Origin: Echiichthys vipera
Lineage: Eukaryota > Chordata > Actinopteri > Perciformes > Trachinidae
Assembly (NCBI GenBank): GCA_963691815.1
Contig: OY829657.1
Coordinates: 29,485,003-29,549,002, forward strand
DNA: 64,000 bases
Direction of reading: 5' to 3'
This document shows, in pieces, positions 52,800 to 62,671 of the stretch. The stretch's first letter is position 1. Each line of letters starts with the position of its first letter. A model generated the notes under the pieces. The model was given only the letters and a program-made list of their open reading frames with translations. It had not been told where the DNA came from and did not search any database. The position numbers were made by a program, and so were the translations under genes.

Positions 52800-54368
52800 A
52801 ACTCCGAACAGCTTGTCTTTAACATAACTGAAGTCTCTGATAGAGAGGTAATGGAAATTATTTGCTCCCTTAACAAATCTAATGCCAAGGATGACTATGG
52901 GTTTGACACTAACTTTTTTAAACTTCACACAGAGTCTCTGGTTGCCCCATCACGCAGCTGGTAAATCAGTCAATCAAGCATTCTGTTGTCCCAACGAACT
53001 GGAAGGTGAACGCGGTGAATCCAATCTTTAAATCCGGAAGTAAATCTGAAATCAACAACTATAGACCAATCAGTATTCTTCCTGTCATCTCCAAAATAAT
53101 AGAAAAATGGGTGGCTAAACAGTCAGTTGAACACCTCAATAACGGGTACACAACATTACATCCGATTCAGTTTGGCTTCCGGACTCATTCCACAGAGTCG
53201 GCCCTAAGTATGTTGACAGAAAAAAACAAGTGTCTCCTGGATAGGAACAACTGTGTGGGAGCTGTCTTCCTAGATCTTAAAAGGGCCTTTGACACTGTTG
53301 ACCACCGAGTACTGTTAACTAAACTGTCAAAATTAAATTTTTCTACACGGGCCCTTAATTGGTTTAGATCATATCTTGCAGATAGAAAGCAGTGTGTGGT
53401 GGTCAGCGGTGTCAAATCCCCTTACCTGGACTGTCCAGTAGGGGTCCCTTTTAAGGTTCCATACTTGGACCTATTTTTTTTCAGTTTACATTAATGATTT
53501 ATTTGATGTCTGTCAGGGTGTAAATGGTAAATGGACTTGTACTTATATAGTGCCTTTCTAGTCATCTGACTACTCAAGGCGCTTCACAGTGTCTGTCACA
53601 TTCACCCATTCACACAGACATTCACACTGATGGCAGTGGACATCTACATACCATCTAATCTGATCTAACCATTCACACCACATTTACACACCCATGCGCA
53701 GCACAGGGAGCAATTCAGGGTTCAGTGTCTTGCCCAAGGAAACTTCGACATGTGGACCGGGGGGAGATGGGGATCGAACCACCAATCTCTCGAACAGAGG
53801 ACGACCCACTCTTCCACCAAGCCACAGCCATCCGCCCAAAATGCACAGTTGTACGCAGATTATGCAGTGATTTTCACCCCTGCGAAAAACACAACATATG
53901 CTGCTCAAATACTCACGACAGCAATGTCTCATATTCAGGGCTGGCTCACTGATTCATGCCTTTCTTTAAATGTTAAAAAAAAGTGTCTGTATGTATTTTG
54001 TTAAAAGGCCGCCAAATGCTGATCATTCTGGTGTCTTTCTGGGAGGGGAGGAGCTCGCTTTGGTGAGCGAGTTCAGATTCTTGGGAGTTATCCTGGACTG
54101 GACACTCTCGTTCAGGAAACACATCAAAAAAGTGTGTAACTTTGTCAAATACAACCTGGCAAATTTCAAACAGATTAGGAATTCATTACCCACCAGTGCA
54201 GCTTTGATGTTCTTACACTGTATGATCCTCTCACATATAGACTACTGCTTCACAAGCTGGTCACTGGCATGTATGACAGCACTTAAACCAATAGACACTC
54301 TCTATAAAGGAGCCCTAAAGACTCTGGATAAAAAACCCTTCTCCTACCACATCTTCCCTCCACATTAA
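52800..54368 (+). pseudogene. CR1/Rex1-like reverse transcriptase with mutated YADD
   Basis: Linker and RT motifs in order: NKSNAKDDYGFDTNFFKLH, VNPIFKSGSKSEINNYRPIS, IQFGFRTHSTESALSML, FLDLKRAFDTVDHRVLL, NWFRSYLADRKQCVV and CPVGVPF (53006-53494). The SINE follows at once. After it comes QLYADYAVIFTPAKN, where the second Asp of YADD is Tyr, so the active site is lost. The C-terminal part (53970-54368) has FRFLGVILDWTLSFRKHI and MILSHIDYCFTSWSLA. Several frame changes. Confidence 0.85.
53521..53838 (-). mobile_element. tRNA-derived SINE with LINE-like tail
   Basis: On the minus strand it begins GGCTGTGGCTTGGTGGAAGA (A box) and has GGTTCGATCCCC (B box), a tRNA-like promoter for RNA polymerase III. 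It ends with AGGCACTATATAAGTACAAG and CCATTTACCATTTA, an L2-like tail that would recruit LINE machinery. It sits directly before the YADD coding triplets of the surrounding LINE. A clear target duplication was not found. Confidence 0.8.
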
Positions 54369-54869
54369 GGGAATGCCCCACATATTCCTATTTTAAATGT
54401 CAACTCAAAAAGTGGCTTAAATCAAGTCAAAAGTGCGACCACTGACTCGACTGTAATCATATTGCACATGAGGTTTTATTTCATTGTTTTATCCTGTGTG
54501 GGTCTGGTATCCTTCTGAGTATGTAATGTATTGTGCGGTGTGTCTTGTCTCTTCTATTTGTATTTTATTTATTTATTCAGTAGTATTTGTATTTTTTTCT
54601 AATTTTTTTTAGCAGGGACTACGGATGCAAATTAGCATATTTGCTATAATCTGGCACTTTTACAGTGATATGTTGTTATCGTTGTTCATTAATGTGCACT
54701 GTCCCTAACAGATAAAGTATTGATTGATTGATTGAATCCTGGGCTCCGTAGACGATCTTAAAGCTTCTGATATCCCTGGCCAATGAACCTAGTTACTATT
54801 CTTCTTTCTTCAAAGGGTAATGTGCATAATGATTAAGATTTAAATGAAATTCTCAATATCTAAAGCACA

Positions 54870-54950
54870 CTGTTGCGAGTGCCGGTGACCAGCCACCTCC
54901 CCGACATGCACAGGTGCGAGGGCCCGTTCATCGCTGCTTGCAGCTTTAAT
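54870..54950 (-). repeat. Dispersed fish repeat head, inverted
   Basis: The minus strand reads CTGCAAGCAGCGATGAACGG and GCACCTGTGCATGTCGGGGA, then TGGCTGGTCACCGGCACTCG. This word group is familiar from fish introns next to the CGGGCCCTAATAAT type repeat that follows here. Family name not assigned. Confidence 0.55.
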
Positions 54951-55204
54951 TATTATTATTATAATTATTATTATTATTATTTCTCCTCTTAAATTACATT
55001 TTTGAGGGCCTAAACATGTATAACTTTTTGTGAAACTTTGCACACTGATCAGAAGTGGTGAAAAAAAATTATATTTTATGGGTCTAATATTAATAATAAT
55101 AATCATTCCAATTACAATAGGGTCCTCGAAGACTAAGTCGGTGCTCGGGCCCTAATAATAATAATAATTATTATAATAATTATAATGATAATCATCATCA
55201 TCAT

Positions 55205-55715
55205 GACCGAAAGAACAAGGTTGAAGGGTACAAGCGGCCGAAATGGGTTTTCTCAAGAGGATGGCTGGAGTCTCCCTTAGAGATAGGGTGAGAAGTTCAG
55301 CCATCCGTGAGGATGTGTTAAAATGAGCCAGTTGAGGTGCTTCGGGCATCTAGTAAGGATGTCCCCTGGGCACCTCCCTAGGGAGGTGTTCCAGGCACGT
55401 CCAGCTGGGAGGAGGCCTCCGGGAAGACCCAGGACTAGGTGGAGAGATTATATCTACATACTGGCCTGGGAACGCCTCGGGATCCCACAGTCCCACAGTC
55501 CTGTCTGTGCATGTGTGTGTGTAAAATGAAAAAAAAAAAAAAAAATAGAGTGAAAATTGAATTTCCCCATTGTGGGACAAATAAAGGAATTCTTCTTCTT
55601 CTTCTTAGAGCTGGTTAATGTGGCCCGGGAAAGGGAAGTTTGGGGTCCTCTGCTGCAGCTGCTGCCCCCGCGTCCCGACCCTGGAAAAGCGGTTGAAAAT
55701 GAGATGAGATGAGAT
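55205..55715 (+). mobile_element. Rex3 3' end inside the minisatellite, itself interrupted
   Basis: It carries GGGTTTTCTCAAGAGGATGG, TCCAGCTGGGAGGAGGCCTC and, after an interruption, GAGCTGGTTAATGTGGCCCG and CCTGGAAAAGCGGTTGAAAA with a GATGA repeat tail, the Rex3 terminus. Sequence equals the C-terminal part of the minus-strand Rex3 at 43640-43980. Confidence 0.9.
55488..55606 (+). mobile_element. Short LINE or SINE 3' tail inserted in the Rex3 end
   Basis: GTGTGTGTAAAATG, an A run, TTTCCCCATTGTGGGACAAA and TAAAGGAATTCTTCTTCTTC lie between CGGGATCCCACAGT and AGAGCTGG, which are adjacent in the uninterrupted Rex3 at about 43655-43670. The TTC-repeat tail is typical of a reverse-transcribed element end. 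Parent family not determined. Confidence 0.7.
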
Positions 55716-56109
55716 GATTCCAATTACAATAGGGTCCTCGCCGATTTCGTCGGTGCTTGGGCCCTAGTAATAATAATAATTATCATTCCAATTACAATAG
55801 GGACCTCGCCGACTTAGTCGGTGCTCGGGCCCTAATAATAATAATAATAAAGCTAATAATAATAATAATCATAATCATCATCATCATCATCATTCCAATT
55901 ACAATAGGGACCTCGCAGACTTAGTCTATGCTTGGGCCCTAATAATAATAATTAAGCTAATAAAGCTAATAATAATCATCATCATTCCAATTACAATAGG
56001 GTCCTAGCCGAGTTTGTTGGTGCTTGGGCCGTAATAATAATAATAATAATAATAATCATTCCAATTACAATAGGGTCCTCGCCTACTTCGTCGGTGCTCG
56101 GGCCCTTAT

Positions 56110-56145
<36 letters not shown>

Positions 56146-56971
56146 CATCATTCCAATTACAATAGGGTCCCTGCCGATTTCGTCGGTGCTTAGGCCCTAA
56201 TAATAATACTGCTACTACTACTATTACTAATAATAATAATAATTATCATTCCAATTACAATAGGGTCCTCGCCGACTTCGTCGGTGCTCTGGCCCTTATA
56301 ATAATAATAATAATAATAATAATATTAATAATAATAATTATATTACAATTACAATAGGACCTCGCTGACTTTGTCCGTGCTTGGGCCCTAATAATAATTA
56401 TAATGCTAATAATAATAATAATCATTCCAATTACAATAGGGTCCTCGCAGACTTCGTCGGTGCTCGGGCCCTAATAATAATGCTAATAATGCTAATAATA
56501 ATAATCATTCCAATTACAATAGGGTGCTCGCCGACTTCGTCGGTGCTCGGGCCCTAACAATAATAATAATAATAATTATAATAATTCCAATTACAAAAGG
56601 GTCCGCGCCGACTTCGTCGGTGCTTGGGCCCTAATAATAAAAATAATTATTCCAATTACAATAGGCTCCTCGCCGACGTCGTCTGTGCTCGGGCCCTAAT
56701 AATAATAATAATAAAGCTAATAATAATAATAATCATAATCATCATCATCATCATCATTCCAATTACAAAAGGGACCTCGCAGACTTAGTCGGTGCTTGGG
56801 CCCTAATAATAATAATTAAGCTAATAAAGCTAATAATAATCATCATCATTCCAATTACAATAGGGTCCTAGCCGAGTTTGTTGGTGCTTGGGCCCTAATA
56901 ATAATAATAATTATAATAATCATTCCAATTACAATAGGGTCCTCGCCTACTTCGTCGGTGCTCGGGCCCTT

Positions 56972-57006
<35 letters not shown>

Positions 57007-57562
57007 CATCATTCCAATTACAATAGGGTCCCCGCGGATTTCGTCGGTGCTTAGGCCCTAATACTACTACTACTACTACTACTAATACTAATAATAATAA
57101 TAATTATCATTCCAATTACAATAGGGTCCTCGCCGACTTCGTCGGTGCTCGGGCCCTTATAATAATAATAATAATAATATTATTAATAATAATAATTATA
57201 TTACAATTACAATAGGACCTCGCCGACTTTGTCCGTGCTCGGGCCCAAATAATAATAATAATGATAATAATAATAATAATCATTCCAATTACAATAGGGT
57301 CCTCGCAGACTTCGTCGGTGCTCGGGCCCTAACAATAATAATAATGCTAATAATAATTATCATTCCAATTACAATAGGGTGCTCGCCGACTTCGTCGGTG
57401 CTCGGGCCCTAACAATAATAATAATAATAATAATAATAATAATTCCAATTACAATAGGGTCCTCGCCGACTTCTTCGGTGCTTGGGCCCTAATAATAAAA
57501 ATAATTATTCCAATTACAATAGGCTCCTCGCCGACCTTGTCTGTGCTCGGGCCCTAATAATA

Positions 57563-58440
57563 ATAACAACAATAATTTCTTTAAAAACAATTGGTTTCCT
57601 CATACTTACAGTTCCTATACTTTCAGTGGCAGTATGAAATTAATCTGCTAATCTCTCTTGTAGGAGTTTAAAATGAAAAACGCATAAAATTCAAGATGGC
57701 CGACTTCCTGTTGGGCGGAGCTAATAAAAGCTAGTAGGAAATATGTTTGAAATGATTAAAGCTATATGGGTACCACATTTTGTGAATATCAGAGCAACTT
57801 TGTTTCAATTAAGGCCGTCCAGGTGTTGTAGGCCCTAGGAAGCCAGCTAAACTAACATGGACCAAGTTGTTGTATATTTTCACAGTGTTTAATGGTTCTC
57901 ATGTGTCTGCCAAGTTTTGTGCGCTTTTGATGTGCTAAAAATGCTCAAAGTAAGTAGGGGGTGCTATAGTGCCACACCCAAGTCAAATTAGAACATCAAA
58001 TCAAGAGCATAATTGGGTTGAACATGTGTCCATAGTTTTGTGCATTTTTGTGCAACCTAAAGGCCTCAAACATGTGTTCTCAAACGGAAAATGTATGCAC
58101 AAGATCCGCAACTTTCTGTTAGGTGGAAATGGAAAAATGTCAGTATGTTCTTCAAGATGAGAGCAATGATCCCACCAACATCAAAAAAAAAAATTCCCAA
58201 CCATGGTGTGGGTTTGGAAGCGCTCTGGAGCCCTCTGGCCACACACGAGCCGAAAACTTTGAAATTCCTGCCCCTTCTGACCTGTCTGCCAGGTTTGGTG
58301 AGTTTTTGAGAATGGCAAGCTCCTCAAAATATGACAAAGTTTGATACATAAAGCTGACTTTCTGTTGTCACTAAGTGGCGCTATGACTATGACTCAATTT
58401 CAGCATATAGATGTCTTCAGGCCTTGACTGTTTTCAAGCA
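57563..58440. other. Dispersed fish repeat sequence, no gene
   Basis: Contains ATTCAAGATGGCCGACTTCC near 57691, related to AAATTCAAAATGGCCGATTT near 50154, and GTGGCGCTATGACTATGACT near 58375. Short frames around 58100-58340 are shadows of this repeat. Confidence 0.6.
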
Positions 58441-58464
58441 GTGAAATTTGGGGCATATTGGAAA

Positions 58465-59075
58465 AAGTAAACCGTGGGTCTTCCATCACCCAGTTCCTCC
58501 GATTATTCACAGATGTCTGTTTTTCTATTGCTTACATATTTGTAGTACTGCAAGCATTACCTTATGTTTGATACTGGTCTTTCAAGTGTTAAATATCATT
58601 GCTGATGTTGGTAAAACCTCTAAACTTGTTGATTGTCTTCAAAAAACCTGTGGTTTTTAACCCCCACATTGGGCGAGCACGAGAGTCTAAGTCTTAGGGT
58701 TGCCAATGTCAACTTAGTCTTAAGAAACTGTGTCTTGAGTAAATAAGCCAGAGGGTGATGCCAGTACTGTAGTTTATGGACAGGTTTTGCACATGAGATC
58801 AGATATACCATGTCGTCTTTTTAAGGTACAAAATGTAACAAACTCTGGGGCTGCCATCACCCAGTTCCTCCAATTTTTTACAGATGTCTGTTATCTATTG
58901 TATTCATATTTGTACAACTGCAAGCATTATCTTATGTTTGACACTGGTCTGTCAAGTGTTAAATTGCATTGCGGATGTTGGTAAAACCTCTAAACTTGTC
59001 CATTGTCTTCAAAAACATTTCAAAACATCTGTGGTTTTTAAGCCCCACATTGGGCGAGTATGAGACTCTTAGAGT
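58465..59075 (+). repeat. Two tandem tRNA-Lys-linked repeat units
   Basis: Unit 1 (58465-58715) and unit 2 (58735-59075) share the spacer words CACCCAGTTCCTCC, CAGATGTCTGT, CTGCAAGCATTA and GATGTTGGTAAAACCTCTAA. Each ends in CCCCCACATTGGGCG or GCCCCACATTGGGCG, the 3' end of tRNA-Lys, running straight into AGCACGAGAGTCT or AGTATGAGACTCT, a decayed anticodon arm. The period is about 370 bp. Confidence 0.8.
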
Positions 59076-59478
59076 AGTATATCAGGTTCACCTTATTGGC
59101 GTGCATATACACGCGCGTACGAGTGTGGTGTCGCTCGCGCGGCAATTTTTTTTTCCCGCGCATCTGAAATGTGTGTGCCATTTGTGATATAGTATGTTGT
59201 ATAGATAGAAATAGTTTATGTTTTAACTATGGTGGTTTTTGTGGGGAGTCCTTTTGTTAATGTATTTTCTGAGTGTCTGTCTGTCTGTCTGTGTGTGATC
59301 CTGCGTGTGTGCCTGTGTTGACATGCTGCATGTCCAGTTTTAGGGGTTGTGATTAAATGACATATTATTTCAGCGAATGTGTTTGTGTGTGTAGTTTTAT
59401 ATTTCTGTGTTGTCACTGCGCATGCTCGGTTTTAGCGGTCCCCATTAAGTGACGTATTATTTCAGCGTCTGTGTGATT
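59076..59478. other. No gene; diverged 92 bp direct repeat
   Basis: GCATGTCCAGTTTTAGGGGT at 59328 recurs in diverged form at 59420, both followed by TATTATTTCAGCG. A short CTGT run is near 59276. The second unit ends at the presumed LTR edge. Confidence 0.6.
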
Positions 59479-60117
59479 TGTTGAGATCAACCTGCAGTTA
59501 CCTCCCCGGATCCGTTGATCGGAGGATAGAAGGAGAGATCTTGAGACGATGGCTTGAGATCACACCAATATCTTTATTGGAGCACTTTGCAAAGCGGAGA
59601 CAAGTTCTGATACAACTCAAACCAGGTCATACATCAGACGAGTCTATTGTTGTCTAGGGGTAGCGGCTTTAAATACCCTTCTGTCGATGGTAACGCCTTA
59701 AAGGTAAAAAAGGCAGCAATGGGCGTTAATCTGCCTGGAAACACATTATAACACTAACAGCTGAGTGAAGGAAATTAGTGCATGTCCCTATATGGCTATC
59801 TAGAGAGAACAGATGTGTCTGTGTTTGCACCACACAAAATTGTTAGTTAATGAATATGTGTGTGTGCGTGCCTAAAATGAGGAAATGAACATTCCTCTGT
59901 TCTTTAGGATCATAACGAGGTGATGTGTGAGAGAGCATGAGATCTCTATCTTCCTCTCTTTTCTGTGAGGCTCTGTGATGCAAGTTATTATCTGCTCAAC
60001 CAGCCAGGACTAGTCTCATTCCAGGGGTTTATGTACCATGACCCCACTGTGCACCAACTTCAGTTTAGCCATTTCAAAAGCCACATGACAGAGCAGCTCA
60101 TTTCTCTATCTTCCACA
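59479..60117 (-). repeat. Endogenous retrovirus LTR (-)
   Basis: The right edge is fixed by TG...CA polarity and by an adjacent polypurine tract at 60118-60133. Within it, on the minus strand, are a TATTTAAA-like box (about 59669-59677) and an AATAAAG signal (complement at about 59571-59578). The left edge near 59479 is a guess from a TG dinucleotide; no second LTR is in the window to confirm it. Confidence 0.5.
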
Positions 60118-60133
60118 ATTCCCCCTTTTGAGC
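60118..60133 (-). promoter_or_regulatory. Polypurine tract of the endogenous retrovirus
   Basis: The minus strand reads CAAAAGGGGGAAT directly before the presumed LTR start TGTGG. Such a tract primes plus-strand DNA synthesis in retroviruses. Confidence 0.6.
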
Positions 60134-60175
60134 TCTCAAAAGAGCTCAACATCAAGCGTTCGCAGTTGCAGACAA

Positions 60176-60530
60176 TCATTGATAGCAAGCCTGGATATAG
60201 CTCGGCCGTATGCTATAGTTCGGCCGTACATGGGTTATGCACTTATCCTTTTTTTGTGTTCCTCGTTTCTCACGAGAGAGCGGACTAAGGGGTGTCACTG
60301 CCTTACTCTGTTCATGCTGACCTTCGCATAACCAAAAAATCAGGGGTACAATTATACATGTTAGAGCACCACACGATAATAACACTCCTCTATTACCAAA
60401 TTGTAGCATGATTTGGCACTAAAACCTAGTGGTGCCTGTGAGTATTAGTTTTAGCAAACCTAAAGAAAAGGAAATAGCAAATATTACAGATAGAAAAATG
60501 AAAAAGTTCAGTTGACACGTTGTCATGGAG
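60176..60530 (-). other. Short unassigned frames between integrase and LTR
   Basis: Only about 450 bp lies between the end of the integrase frame and the polypurine tract, far too little for an envelope gene. It holds a 77-codon minus-strand frame (60176-60409) with one hydrophobic segment (ALTCIIVPLIFWLC) and, in another frame just upstream, a second hydrophobic segment (FFIFLSVIFAISFSLG). These could be leftovers of an envelope start or unrelated. I assign no function. Confidence 0.4.
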
Positions 60531-60588
60531 ATGGTGGGTCTGGCGACGTCGTCTACTTCCGGTGTTGGTTTTAACGAGCTCAGGTATA

Positions 60589-61935
60589 CTACCTTCCCTC
60601 CAATGCCACCAGGGGATTACTCTGCCCTATTTGGTCAGTGGTTTTTTCTTCTGTACCAGCCGGTACAGTGCACGATGCTTTCAGGTCCTGATGCACCTCA
60701 CTCAAGGAGCGTTGTGGTTCTGCCGCTGCCGCACACTGGCTCCAGTGGTACCAAGTGTCGCCTTTCCCCTTCAGTCTGACGGCGTGGGACGTTCGCTCCA
60801 CCACCTGGTATGGACCTGTCCAGCGAGGTTCGGACCACTTCCGCTTGATGACCTTCAGCACCACCCAGTATGTCTCCAGTGTTGGCTGGGCCTCCGCGTT
60901 GCCGAGTCGATCGGTCACCTGTTTGGCGAATGCTGAAACGAGACTTTGCAATTCACGGAAATACTCTCTGTTGGTTAGTGATTGGTCATCATTTTTAATA
61001 CCAGACAGCCTAGACTGTGGCCCTGGCAGAGCCCTTCCCGTTTGCAACTCAAAAGGCGTGAAACCTGTGCTCTGATTCACAGAGCTCCTAACAGACATCA
61101 AGGCTAATGGTAGGGCGTCAACCCAATTCATTTTGGTCTGTGCACAGATTTTGGCCAATTTGTTTTTTATAGTCTGATTCATTCTTTCCACTTTCCCTTG
61201 TGACTGGGGATGGTAAACTGTACAAAACTTGTGTTTCAAACCCAACATTGATTCATCCTTCTGCAAATCCTGATTCTTGAAATGTGTTCCGTTATCTGAC
61301 CTAATTTTCTCCGGGAACCCATGTCTCGGGATGTACTGGTTTATCAAAAACTTAATTACCGTCTTATTGTCTTCCTTCTTCGCAGGCCATGCCTCTGGCC
61401 ATCCTGTATATGCATCCACACACATCAACACATACCTATACCCTCTTACCATGGTAACCACATCTGTATAATCGATTATGATTTCTCTTCCGACTCTGGG
61501 TTCTAGAGGATATTGTCCAGGATGTGGTTTCACCGTGGGTCTGGCATTGTACTGTGTACATATTTTGCATGTGGTCACAAAGTGTTTGGCCATGTCTTTC
61601 AGATAAGGATGCCACCAATGTTCCAGATTTCTCATCATCTGAGCCACACCCACATGTCCCACACCGTGTGCTTCAGCTAAAGCGGTCTGCCTACCGTCAG
61701 GTGGCAAAACGAGATGCCCATCCGGGCCTCTCCACAAACCATCCGTTTGTGTGGCCCCTCTAGCTTTCCACATGGTTTTCTCCTGTGGAGACGCTGCTGC
61801 TTGTCCATTTTTGAGTGCACTCAGATCAGATAGCTCTTCTGCCTCTGAACACACCACTATTGCTTGTGTTACGTATCCTGCCGCCTTCTTTGCGGCTTGA
61901 TCAGCTGCGTCATTGCCTTGTCTTAGGTCAATCTT
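60589..61935 (-). pseudogene. Endogenous retrovirus pol fragment: RNase H end and integrase
   Basis: The 422-codon frame at 60589-61857 is a retroviral integrase; the same frame is open upstream to about 61935 and there has DLRQGNDAADQAAKKAAG, the C-terminal end of RNase H. The zinc-binding HHCC is H64, H68, C97, C100. The catalytic triad is D129 (IIIDYTD), D188 (SDNGTHF) and E224 (KVERMN), with 35 residues between the last two, the D,D35E spacing. The C-terminus has WTGPYQVVE. Organisation and the Trp-Thr-Gly-Pro block resemble gamma- or epsilon-type fish retroviruses. Protease and reverse transcriptase are absent: the pol sequence stops near 61936 at unrelated sequence. No frameshift is visible inside the integrase itself. 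Confidence 0.9.
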
Positions 61936-62503
61936 TGGTTATATCTCACATTCCCCCCATTTGACATAGAGTGTCAAATAATTTATTTGAAATAACACAA
62001 TATCATCAACTAACTCTTTCTTTGACTACACACTGCAAACATTAGTAGAGGTTAACTTTTAACTCTTCGAATATAACAACGAAAAATAAAAACAACGAAA
62101 AACATTAAAACAAAAACAATTCTATTCACACCGTATCATCATCTGCTATGGCATTGCCCTGTGAAAACTGAGTTTTTACAGTCAGCGTGAACTCTTTTAA
62201 CTGTAAACAGGTAAAAGTGTTGGAGACAAAAGGTTAAGAACAAAAGGTTTTCCTGTAGGAGTGAGAATGCCACAGTTTTTCCCAGAGTGTGAAAGTTATG
62301 GACAATATTAGAGCATATTGTGACTCTGACACTGTATCATCTGTTGCGCCTAGAAAGAAAACCACAGATTAATACAAATAACTCTGTCGCCTTAGCAAAC
62401 TAGTTATTTTGGCAGTTTTAGTTCAAAGGCAAACACAGAAAGAGCAGTTAGATGGATTCCTCGCAGAACCATCTATAAAGAAAAACAGAATCATCGTTAG
62501 ACA
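61936..62503. other. Unassigned; polypurine-like run next to the pol fragment
   Basis: At 61940-61966 the minus strand reads AAATGGGGGGAATGTGAGAT, which looks like a second polypurine tract followed by a TG start. It sits directly at the broken upstream edge of the pol fragment. The rest is AT-rich without a coding match. Confidence 0.4.
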
Positions 62504-62671
62504 CTATGTATCAAACAAGGCATCCCATGGTTTTGATCCACTGTTAAACATTTCCATCCAAGAATGGTTCTCCATCTTCAACTGTAGGATCATAGGCCCA
62601 AAAATTAAGACGGTACAGCGCTTCAGGCTGACATTAAACATTAGTGTGACAATGAGTATCATGCAGAACAT
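62504..62671 (-). other. Small unassigned frame with hydrophobic start
   Basis: A 55-residue minus-strand frame starting MFCMILIVTLMF with two N-x-S/T sites (NVSL, NHSW). A secreted or membrane leader is possible. It is upstream of the pol fragment on the same strand, but no link to the retrovirus can be shown. Confidence 0.25.

Larger units (their letters stand above)
52737..54737 (+). mobile_element. CR1/Rex1-like LINE (+), split by a SINE
   Basis: 5' truncated element starting within the linker before the RT, ending in a 3' UTR with CTATAATCTGGCACTTTTAC and a TGATTGATTGATTG tail at about 54718-54737. The RT is described separately. Its 3' region resembles that of LINE A (GGGACTA...TGTAC/GCACTGTCCCT). 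Confidence 0.85.
55100..57562. repeat. Minisatellite, about 23 units, with a higher-order period of about 864 bp
   Basis: Each unit has a core of about 52 bp (ATTCCAATTACAATAGGGTC, then CTCGCCGACTTCGTCGGTGC, then TCGGGCCCTAAT) and a variable AAT-rich spacer, giving 65-107 bp per unit. The core contains a small hairpin CCGAC-TTC-GTCGG. Ten-unit blocks at about 55786-56650 and 56650-57510 repeat one another: for example GTCCTAGCCGAGTTTGTTGG lies at 56001 and 56865. Confidence 0.9.

Noticed and set aside
54950..57562. CRISPR-like array (regular repeats with variable spacers)
   Set aside because: Spacers are simple AAT repeats, the unit length varies, there are no cas genes, and the context is a fish genome; it is a minisatellite.
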